Assembly (NCBI RefSeq): GCF_000931445.1
Contig: NZ_CP010849.1
Location: 4,526,001 to 4,590,000 of the forward strand
DNA from: Streptomyces cyaneogriseus subsp. noncyanogenus
GTDB lineage: Bacteria > Actinomycetota > Actinomycetes > Streptomycetales > Streptomycetaceae
Direction: 5' to 3'
Length of the DNA stretch: 64,000 nucleotides
A program made the position numbers and the translations under genes. The notes under the pieces were generated by a model that was given only the letters and a program-made list of their open reading frames with translations, searched no databases and was not told where the DNA came from. Position 1 is the first letter of the stretch, and each line of letters opens with the position of its first letter. Positions 27,448 through 34,322 of the stretch are shown here, piece after piece.

Positions 27448-28809
27448 CTACCTCCGGTCGGAGGCTTCCGCGCGGTCCCGCCACGGCAGTTCGGCCGTGA
27501 CCGTGGTCGGGCCGCCCTCGGGCGAGTCCACGACGAACAGGCCGTCCACGGCACCCAGCCGGTCGGCGAGCCCCTTCATCCCCGTACCGCCCTCGAGGCG
27601 CGCGCCCCCGCGACCGTCGTCCCACACCTGTATGAGCAGCCGGTCCTCCGTGCGCCAGACCTCGACGGAGGCCGAACTCGCCCCGCTGTGCTTGCTGATG
27701 TTCTGCAACAGCTCGGAGACGGTGAAGTAGGCGATGCCCTCGATGGCCGCCGCCGGTCTCGCCGCCAGGTCCACCGTCACCCTGACCGGCACGGTGCACC
27801 GCGAGGCGACCGAGGACAGGGCCGCGTCCAGGCCCCGGTCGGTCAGGACGGCGGGGTGGATGCCGCGGGCCAGGTCCCGCAGCTCCTGGAGGGCGAGCTT
27901 CACCTCGCCGTGCGCCTCCTCGACCATGGCCGCGGCCGTGTCGGGGTCCTCCAGCAGCTTCTCCTTGGCCAGGCCCAGCCCCATGGCCAGGTTGACCAGG
28001 CGGGCCTGCGCGCCGTCGTGCAGGTCCCGCTCGATGCGCCGGAGATCCGCCGCGGCCGTGTCGACCACGGTCCCCCGGCCCGCCTCCAGCTCGGAGATGC
28101 GCCGCTCCAGCTCGTCGGAGGGCGACAGCAGCCCGCGCACCATCGCCCGGTCGGCGTTGGCCAGCCCCCGCGCGATGAACGGCAGCACCGGCCACAGCAC
28201 GAACAGCGAGGTCAGCGTGATGGTGAAGGTGAGGACGCCCCAGGGCAGCCGTATGAAGTCGTACAGGACCGTGCGCCAGCCCACCGGGTCCTTCAGGGCC
28301 ATCCACAGCCGTGGGAGGAACCCGCCGGCGCCCCGCAGCGGCAGCCGGCTCGGCTCGTCCACCCGCACACCGAGCAGCGCCCTGGCCCGTGCCCGCTCCA
28401 GTCCGCCCAGGTGCCGCGCGCCCAGCAGCCCGGCCGCCACCAGGGGAATGCCGATCACCGTGACCGTCAGCCCGATGCCGACGGACAGCACCGTCACCAC
28501 GTAGATGAACCCGAACAGGGCAACCGGCAGGTTCGACAGCAGGTGGGCGATCTCTTTCCAGGTGTGCCGGTCGTAGGCGAGCCGGGCCGGGGGCGGCGCA
28601 GTGCCGTCCGCGTCCGGGGGGTGTCCCCGGCCCGGGCCGGCCTCGCCCGTCCGCTGGGGCCGGCCCGCGGCGGCTTCGCCCGTGCCACCTGCGGGTACTT
28701 CCCCGGTACGGGCGGCGACGGCGTGCCCGGCACGGCCGGGGGCGGCTCGCCGCGTACGGCCCGGGGCGTCTTCCCGCGTGAGGTCCGAGGACGAGAGGCG
28801 TTCGGTCAT
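27448..28809 (-). CDS. Sensor histidine kinase (HisKA_3), copy 2
   Basis: A 453-residue membrane kinase and paralogue of the previous gene. It begins with 80 low-complexity residues absent from copy 1, then the Sensor-type membrane domain (LSNLPVALFGFIYVVTVLS, GLTVTVIGIPLVAAGLLG). The acceptor helix RRIERDLHDGAQARLVNLAM and HATPase motifs SELLQNISKHS, DDGRGG and GTGMKGLADRL are nearly the same as copy 1, while the sensor halves differ. The start at 28809 has no strong ribosome binding site. It is divergent from the second nuo cluster and may help regulate it. Confidence 0.88.
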   Translation of the reverse strand: MTERLSSSDLTREDAPGRTRRAAPGRAGHAVAARTGEVPAGGTGEAAAGRPQRTGEAGPGRGHPPDADGTAPPPARLAYDRHTWKEIAHLLSNLPVALFGFIYVVTVLSVGIGLTVTVIGIPLVAAGLLGARHLGGLERARARALLGVRVDEPSRLPLRGAGGFLPRLWMALKDPVGWRTVLYDFIRLPWGVLTFTITLTSLFVLWPVLPFIARGLANADRAMVRGLLSPSDELERRISELEAGRGTVVDTAAADLRRIERDLHDGAQARLVNLAMGLGLAKEKLLEDPDTAAAMVEEAHGEVKLALQELRDLARGIHPAVLTDRGLDAALSSVASRCTVPVRVTVDLAARPAAAIEGIAYFTVSELLQNISKHSGASSASVEVWRTEDRLLIQVWDDGRGGARLEGGTGMKGLADRLGAVDGLFVVDSPEGGPTTVTAELPWRDRAEASDRR

Positions 28810-28913
28810 ACGGGTCAGCGTGCCGCCTGCCGGGGGCACCGCGCCATGAGGTGGACCGCCGGGATGCACTGAGGAAAACCCCACCTCGGGTGTCCCAAGG
28901 TGCGACGGGCTGC

Positions 28914-28941
28914 TTACGGCTTCTTTAGCAACGCCTAGACT
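28914..28941 (+). promoter_or_regulatory. Probable promoter of the second nuo cluster
   Basis: TTACGG (28914-28919) and TAGACT (28936-28941) are 16 bp apart, about 57 bp before the nuoA2 start, in the divergent gap between kinase copy 2 and nuoA2. They resemble the -35 and -10 boxes of the main sigma factor. Confidence 0.5.
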
Positions 28942-28997
28942 CCCATGCGTACAGACCGTCGAACAGCAGCGTTCAGGACAGGGAGCGAGGGAAGGAC

Positions 28998-29408
28998 GTG
29001 CGGACACCGACCGTCGTCGATACGGCCGTCGTCGTCGCGGCGGACTACTTCCAGTCCTACTCGGTGGTCGGACTGCTCGCCGTCGTCGGCGTGCTCTTCG
29101 TCGCCGTGGCCTTCTCGGCGGCCCGCCTGCTGCGGCCGGTGGTCCCCACCCCCGAGAAACTCCTGACGTACGAGTGCGGCGTCGACCCCGTCGGCGAGGG
29201 CTGGGCCCACACCCAGGTCCGCTACTACGTCTACGCGTTCCTGTACGTCATCTTCGCGGTCGACTCGATCTTCCTGTTCCCGTGGGCGACCGTCTTCGCC
29301 GACCCCGGCTACGGCGCGGCCACCCTCGTGGAGATGTTCATCTTCCTCGGCTTCCTGGCCGTGGGCCTGCTGTACGCATACAAGAAGGGCGTCCTGGCAT
29401 GGACGTGA
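28998..29408 (+). CDS. nuoA2: NADH-quinone oxidoreductase-like subunit A, second cluster
   Basis: A 136-residue membrane subunit with three helices: one near residues 20-42, then FLYVIFAVDSIFLFPWATVF and MFIFLGFLAVGLLYAYKKG. The loop between helices 1 and 2 has YECGVDPVGEGW with the conserved Cys/Glu of NuoA, and TQVRYYVYAFLYVIFAVD is typical. GTG start with GAAGGAC upstream. It overlaps nuoB2 by 10 bp. It helps form the quinone site next to NuoH. Confidence 0.92.
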   Translation: MRTPTVVDTAVVVAADYFQSYSVVGLLAVVGVLFVAVAFSAARLLRPVVPTPEKLLTYECGVDPVGEGWAHTQVRYYVYAFLYVIFAVDSIFLFPWATVFADPGYGAATLVEMFIFLGFLAVGLLYAYKKGVLAWT

Positions 29409-30043
29409 CCCCGACCCCCGCCCCCGTGCCGCTCCCCGAGCCGAAGCGGCTGGGCACGCTCGCCCGTCTGGCCCCCGAGCCGATGAAGGTGATCCTCAAC
29501 TGGGGTCGCCGCTACTCGCTGTGGGTCTTCAACTTCGGCCTGGCCTGCTGCGCGATCGAGTTCATCGCCGCGTCGATGGCCCGCCACGACTTCATCCGCC
29601 TCGGTGTCATCCCGTTCGCGCCGGGCCCCCGCCAGGCCGACCTGATGGTGGTCTCCGGCACGGTCACGGACAAGATGGCCCCCGCCGTGAAGCGCCTGTA
29701 CGAGCAGATGCCGGAGCCGAAGTACGTCATCTCCTTCGGCGCCTGCTCCAACTGCGGCGGCCCCTACTGGGACTCCTACTCGGTGACGAAGGGCGTCGAC
29801 CAGATCATCCCCGTGGACGTCTACGTCCCGGGCTGCCCGCCCCGTCCGGAGGCGCTGCTCCAGGGCATCCTGAAACTCCAGGAGAAGATCGCGCGGGAGT
29901 CGCTGGGGGAGCGGTACGGCTCCTCCCCCCGGCCGTCGGCGGCCGCCCTTCAGAGCGGTCTGGTGCAGCCGCCGGCCCCCGGTACGGCCACCGCCTCACC
30001 GTCCGCGCCCGCCTCCGGCCCGGCTGTCGAGGAGGACCGATGA
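29399..30043 (+). CDS. nuoB2: Complex I-like subunit B, second cluster (N2 Fe-S cluster)
   Basis: A 214-residue peripheral subunit. All four ligands of the terminal N2 [4Fe-4S] cluster are present: the tandem Cys in FGLACCAIEFIA, GACSNCGGPYWDSYS and VPGCPPRPEALL. The quinone-facing segment ARHDFIRLGVIPFAPGPRQADL is intact. The last 50 residues are a Pro/Ala/Ser tail not found in standard NuoB. ATGA overlap with nuoC2. The electron path to quinone is therefore likely functional. Confidence 0.94.
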   Translation: MDVTPTPAPVPLPEPKRLGTLARLAPEPMKVILNWGRRYSLWVFNFGLACCAIEFIAASMARHDFIRLGVIPFAPGPRQADLMVVSGTVTDKMAPAVKRLYEQMPEPKYVISFGACSNCGGPYWDSYSVTKGVDQIIPVDVYVPGCPPRPEALLQGILKLQEKIARESLGERYGSSPRPSAAALQSGLVQPPAPGTATASPSAPASGPAVEEDR

Positions 30044-31398
30044 CCACGGCCGGCTGGCTGCCCGCGGACGTCGAGGAACTCTTCGGCCCGCAGGCCACGG
30101 CCGAGGAGACGTACGACGTCCTCACGGTGGACGTACCGCCCACGGCCTGGACCGCCGCCCTGGAGACCGCACGCGACCGGCTGGGCTGCACCTATTTCGA
30201 CTGGCTGAGCGCGGTCGACGAACCGGGCACGGGCTTCCGCGTCGCGGCGCACGTCGCGGCCCTGTCGCCGGTACGGCGGCTGCTGCTGCGCACCACGGTC
30301 CCGCACGAGTCCCCGGTCCTGCCCACCGCGGTCGGGGTGTACGCGGGCGCGGCCTGGCACGAGCGCGAGACCCACGAGATGTTCGGCGTGGTCTTCGAAG
30401 GCCACCCCGCGCTGGACCACCTGCTCCTCCCGGAGGGCTTCGAAGGCCACCCGCTGCGCAAGGACTTCGTCCTGGCGGCACGGGTCGCCAAGGCGTGGCC
30501 CGGGGCGAAGGAGCCCGGCGAGTCCGACCACGGCGGCCCGCGGCGCCGGCAGATGCTGCCCCCCGGTGTCCCCGACCCGAACGAGTGGGGGCCCCTGAAG
30601 GGGCAGCTCCCGCCCGCACCGGCCCGGCCCGCCCGGGGCGCCGGCCGCACGGGAGCCGCCGCCCGCGCGGCAGGCCCGGCGGGCGACCGCCCGGTACGTC
30701 GCACCCGTACGGCCGCGCAGGGCTCCGCGAGCCAGGAACCCCCGGCCGCCGCCACCGACGAGACCGCACCGGCGCCGGCGCCGACGCCTCGCCGTGCGCG
30801 CAGCGCGAGCGAGGGATCGGCGTCCCAGCGGGCGACCGGAGCGCCGGGAGGCCCGGCCGGTCCCCGGCGTGCCCGCAGCGTGTCCGAGGGCTCCGCGAGC
30901 CGGCGGTCCACGTCGACCGGAGCCCCGGAGCCCGCCGACGCCGCTCGCAGCGAGACCGCTCCCGGTGACGGCGCTCAGGACGGCGTGACGGGGAAGGCCC
31001 CGGCCGCGGCTTCGGAGGAAACCGCGTCCGCCCCCTCCGGGGAACGCGCCGCGCAGCCCCGGACGGCCGTCCCCCGCGCGACTCCGCGCAGCCCGGACGC
31101 ACCGTGGCACCACGCCCGCCCCGCCTTCGTGGAGCCGGACAGCCCCGGCGCGGACCAGCAGCCGTCCGGTCCGGGCGCAGCCGACCAGGCATCCGATCCG
31201 GAACGAACAGAACGAACAGAACGGACGGAACGAACAGGGCGAACGGAACGACAGGAACGGCCGGGACAACCGGAACGGCTGGAGCGGCCGGAGCGCCCGG
31301 AGCCGGAGCGCCCGGAGCGGCCGGAAGAACCCACCACCCCGGAACCCCCGGAAGAAGCCCGAGAAGCACGAGAAGCCCGAGAAGGAGGCCCGCAGTGA
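30040..31398 (+). CDS. nuoC2: Complex I-like subunit C with long disordered tail, second cluster
   Basis: A 452-residue protein. Residues 1-175 are a NuoC (30 kDa) domain: YFDWLSAVDEPGTGFRVAAHV, then the signature AWHERETHEMFGVVFEGH and LLLPEGFEGHPLRKDF. The remaining 275 residues are low complexity and highly charged, with repeated (R/A)RS(A/V)SEGSAS units near 250 and 290 and a run of RTERTERTER-type repeats near 390. Ordinary NuoC is 180-250 residues. There is no NuoD domain after it, unlike fused NuoCD. GTGA overlap with nuoH2. Confidence 0.88.
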   Translation: MTTAGWLPADVEELFGPQATAEETYDVLTVDVPPTAWTAALETARDRLGCTYFDWLSAVDEPGTGFRVAAHVAALSPVRRLLLRTTVPHESPVLPTAVGVYAGAAWHERETHEMFGVVFEGHPALDHLLLPEGFEGHPLRKDFVLAARVAKAWPGAKEPGESDHGGPRRRQMLPPGVPDPNEWGPLKGQLPPAPARPARGAGRTGAAARAAGPAGDRPVRRTRTAAQGSASQEPPAAATDETAPAPAPTPRRARSASEGSASQRATGAPGGPAGPRRARSVSEGSASRRSTSTGAPEPADAARSETAPGDGAQDGVTGKAPAAASEETASAPSGERAAQPRTAVPRATPRSPDAPWHHARPAFVEPDSPGADQQPSGPGAADQASDPERTERTERTERTGRTERQERPGQPERLERPERPEPERPERPEEPTTPEPPEEAREAREAREGGPQ

Positions 31399-32363
31399 CC
31401 GACGCGCTCGACGTCACCCTGCGCCTCCTCGCCGTCTTCGTCGTCTTCCTGGTCCTTCCGCTGGTGGTCGGCCAGACCGAGCACAAGGTGATGGCCCATA
31501 TGCAGGGCCGCCTCGGACCGATGTACGCCGGCGGCTTCCACGGCTGGGCCCAGCTCGTCGCGGACGGCGTGAAGTTCGCGCAGAAGGAGGACGTGGTCCC
31601 CGCGGGCGCGGACCGCCGTATCTTCCAGCTCGCCCCCGCCGTCGCCCTCCTGCCGTACCTCCTGGTCCTCCTGGCCATCCCCATCGGCCCCGGCGAGGGA
31701 GCCGTCGGACAGGTCGTCGACGCGGGCATCTTCTTCGTGCTCGCCGTCATGGGCGTCGGCGTCCTCGGCTCGCTCATGGCCGGCTGGGCCTCCGCCAACA
31801 AGTTCTCCCTCCTCGGCGGCCTGCGCACCGCCGCCCAGCTCCTCGCCTACGAACTCCCGATGCTGCTCGCCGCCGCCTCCGTCGCGATGGCGGCGGGCAC
31901 GGTCTCCCTGCCGGGCATCCTGGACGCCTTCGAGTGGTGGTGGCTGCCCTGGCAGATCGTCGGCGCGATCGTCTTCTTCGTCGCCGGTCTCGCCGAGCTC
32001 CAGCGGCCCCCGTTCGACATGCCCGTCGCCGACTCGGAGATCATCTTCGGCGCCTACACCGAGTACACCGGCCTGCGTTTCGCGCTCTTCCTCCTCGCCG
32101 AGTACGCCGGGATCGTCGTGCTGTGCGGCCTGACCACCGTCCTCTTCCTGGGCGGCTGGCACGGCCCCTGGGGCGCCGACGGCCTGGGCTGGGTGTGGAC
32201 CCTGCTGAAGACGGCCGTCCTCGCCTTCATCGTGATCTGGCTGCGCGTGACCTACCCCCGGCTGCGGGAGGACCAGCTCCAGAAGCTCTCCTGGACCCTT
32301 CTCGTCCCCCTCGCCCTCGCCCAGATCGCCCTCACCGGCGTCATCAAGGTGGTGATCCAGTAG
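31395..32363 (+). CDS. nuoH2: Complex I-like subunit H, second cluster
   Basis: A 322-residue membrane subunit with about eight helices. Markers are KVMAHMQGRLGPMYAGGFHG, the ADGVKFAQKEDVVP loop, LLAYELPMLLA, GLAELQRPPFDMPVADSE and FGAYTEYTGLRFALFLLAEY. These loops line the quinone entrance in complex I and bear the conserved acidic residues. GTG start inside the nuoC2 stop. NuoD, which should sit next to it in the quinone pocket, is not encoded in this cluster. Confidence 0.94.
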   Translation: MTDALDVTLRLLAVFVVFLVLPLVVGQTEHKVMAHMQGRLGPMYAGGFHGWAQLVADGVKFAQKEDVVPAGADRRIFQLAPAVALLPYLLVLLAIPIGPGEGAVGQVVDAGIFFVLAVMGVGVLGSLMAGWASANKFSLLGGLRTAAQLLAYELPMLLAAASVAMAAGTVSLPGILDAFEWWWLPWQIVGAIVFFVAGLAELQRPPFDMPVADSEIIFGAYTEYTGLRFALFLLAEYAGIVVLCGLTTVLFLGGWHGPWGADGLGWVWTLLKTAVLAFIVIWLRVTYPRLREDQLQKLSWTLLVPLALAQIALTGVIKVVIQ

Positions 32364-32365
32364 CC

Positions 32366-33091
32366 ATGGCCGAGCCCGTCCCGCCCACCCGGTCCCGCAT
32401 CCCTGGCAGCGGCCTCGCCAAGGGCCTGGCCGTCACCCTCCGCACGATGACGAAGAAGACCGTCACCGAGCAGTACCCGGACGCGCAGCCCGACCTCCCG
32501 CCCCGCAGCCGTGGCGTCATCGGGCTGTTCGAGGAGAACTGCACGGTCTGCATGCTGTGCGCCCGCGAGTGCCCGGACTGGTGCATCTACATCGACTCCC
32601 ACAAGGAGACGATCCCCGCCGCCGCCCCCGGCGGCCGGGAGCGCAGCCGCAACGTCCTCGACCGTTTCGCGATCGACTTCTCCCTGTGCATGTACTGCGG
32701 TATCTGCATCGAGGTCTGTCCTTTCGACGCGTTGTTCTGGTCGCCCGAGTTCGAGTACGCCGAGACCGACATCCGCGATCTCACCCACGAGCGCGACAAG
32801 CTCCGCGAGTGGATGTGGACGGTCCCGGCCCCGCCCGCCCTCGACCCCGGCGCCGAGGAGCCGAAGGAACTCGCCGCCGCCCGCAAGACCGCCGACAAGC
32901 TCGCCGCCCAGCGGCAGGCCGAGGCTGCCGAGACCGCGGGCACCGCAGGCACCGCGGAGACCGCCGCGCGGCCCGGCTCCCGGACCGAGCCGCACGCCGA
33001 CGAGCAGGTCCGTGCCGCCGAGCGGCCCACCCGGCCGATGGGGGAGTCCCGGCAGCAGACCGACCAGCCGGGGCAGGAGGGCCGGGAATGA
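32366..33091 (+). CDS. nuoI2: Complex I-like subunit I (two [4Fe-4S] ferredoxin), second cluster
   Basis: A 241-residue subunit with both 8-iron ferredoxin motifs intact: CTVCMLCARECP near residue 59 and CMYCGICIEVCPFDALFW near 102. It passes electrons towards NuoB. In a complex without NuoEFG this subunit would be the natural docking point for an external ferredoxin. The C-terminal 80 residues are an Ala/Glu-rich tail with AGTAGTAETAA repeats. It follows nuoH2 by 2 bp and overlaps nuoJ2 by 4 bp. Confidence 0.94.
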   Translation: MAEPVPPTRSRIPGSGLAKGLAVTLRTMTKKTVTEQYPDAQPDLPPRSRGVIGLFEENCTVCMLCARECPDWCIYIDSHKETIPAAAPGGRERSRNVLDRFAIDFSLCMYCGICIEVCPFDALFWSPEFEYAETDIRDLTHERDKLREWMWTVPAPPALDPGAEEPKELAAARKTADKLAAQRQAEAAETAGTAGTAETAARPGSRTEPHADEQVRAAERPTRPMGESRQQTDQPGQEGRE

Positions 33092-33933
33092 GCCTCGCCG
33101 CAACCACCGGCGGCCTCGCCGCCACCGCGTCCGGCGGGCTCACCGGCCGTGGCGCGACCCTGGCCGCCGAGACCCACGGCTTCCTCTCGCCGACCGGCGT
33201 GGAGATCGCCTTCCTCCTCGTCGGCCTGGTGACCTTCGGCGCCGCGATCGTCACCGTCACCACCCGGCAGCTCGTGCACGCCGCGCTGTGGCTCGTGGTG
33301 GCCCTCGGCGGTCTCGCCGTCGAGTACCTCCTGCTCACCGCCGAGTTCATCGCCTGGGTGCAGGTCCTCATCTATGTCGGTTCCGTCGTCGTCCTCCTCC
33401 TGTTCGGGCTGATGCTCACCAGGGCCCCGATCGGCCGGTCGCCGGACGCCGACTCCGGCAACCGCTGGGCCGCGCTCACCGTGGCCGTCGCCGCCGCGGC
33501 GGCCCTGGTCTGGGTCGTCGTCGACGCCTTCCGGACGACCTGGATCGACCTGGACGGCCCGGCCGCCGGCTCCACGCAGGCCACCGGTGCCAGCCTCTTC
33601 CAGAACTGGGTCCTCCCCTTCGAGGCCCTCTCCGTCCTCCTCCTCGCCGCCCTGGTCGGCGCGATCGTCCTGTCGCGGAAGGCCAAGGCGTCGGCGACCG
33701 GCACCGCCGCCCACCACGCCGGCGGACGCGGCGACGCCCCCCGCCCGGCCCGCACGGCCGGCAGGGCGCCCGCGGGCGACCCGGCGGCCGGCCACGGCAC
33801 CCCGGGCCGTACCGGGCAGGCCGACACTCCGGCCGACGACGCCCGGGCCGATGCCCGGGCCGGCAGCAAGGCCGACAACAAGGCAGGCAACGAGGCCGGC
33901 GACAAGGCCGACACCGAGGGCGGTGAGCGCTGA
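33088..33933 (+). CDS. nuoJ2: Complex I-like subunit J, second cluster
   Basis: A 281-residue membrane subunit with five helices in the first 190 residues (IAFLLVGLVTFGAAIVTVTT, LWLVVALGGLAVEYLLLTAEFIAWVQVLIYVGSVVVLLLFGLML). The latter holds the pi-bulge helix YVGSVVVL of NuoJ. The last 80 residues are a soluble Ala/Gly/Asp/Lys tail (DNKAGNEAGDK). It overlaps nuoI2 by 4 bp and nuoK2 by 1 bp. Confidence 0.92.
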   Translation: MSLAATTGGLAATASGGLTGRGATLAAETHGFLSPTGVEIAFLLVGLVTFGAAIVTVTTRQLVHAALWLVVALGGLAVEYLLLTAEFIAWVQVLIYVGSVVVLLLFGLMLTRAPIGRSPDADSGNRWAALTVAVAAAAALVWVVVDAFRTTWIDLDGPAAGSTQATGASLFQNWVLPFEALSVLLLAALVGAIVLSRKAKASATGTAAHHAGGRGDAPRPARTAGRAPAGDPAAGHGTPGRTGQADTPADDARADARAGSKADNKAGNEAGDKADTEGGER

Positions 33934-34322
33934 TGCACCTCGCCTACCCCGCCGTGCTGTCCGCCCTCCTGTTCTGCACGGGCCTGTACGGCGTCCTCGC
34001 CCGCCGCAACGCGATCCTCGTGCTGATGTCGGTCGAGCTGATGCTCAACGCCGTCAACCTCAACCTGGTCGCCTTCGACGTCTGGCTCAGCAAGGCGGCC
34101 GAGGAGACCCTGCACTCCGGCCAGGCCCTGACCCTGTTCACCATCGCCATCGCCGCCGCCGAGATCGGCATCGGCCTGGCGATCGTCCTCGCCGTCCACC
34201 GCAACCGCGGCACCGCGGACATCGACAAGCTCCGCGACACCGCCGAGGGACACGGCAGCGACGACACCGACCGAGACGCCCTCACGGCCGCCGAGGCCGA
34301 GAAGGCCGAGGCCACCGCGTGA
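33933..34322 (+). CDS. nuoK2: Complex I-like subunit K, second cluster
   Basis: A 129-residue membrane subunit with three helices. The proton-path glutamates are present in VLMSVELMLNAVNLNLVAF and in the helix containing IAAAEIGIGLAIVLAVHRNRG. A 35-residue acidic tail follows. ATG is at the nuoJ2 stop (TGATG), and the stop overlaps the nuoL2 GTG by 4 bp. Confidence 0.94.
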   Translation: MHLAYPAVLSALLFCTGLYGVLARRNAILVLMSVELMLNAVNLNLVAFDVWLSKAAEETLHSGQALTLFTIAIAAAEIGIGLAIVLAVHRNRGTADIDKLRDTAEGHGSDDTDRDALTAAEAEKAEATA

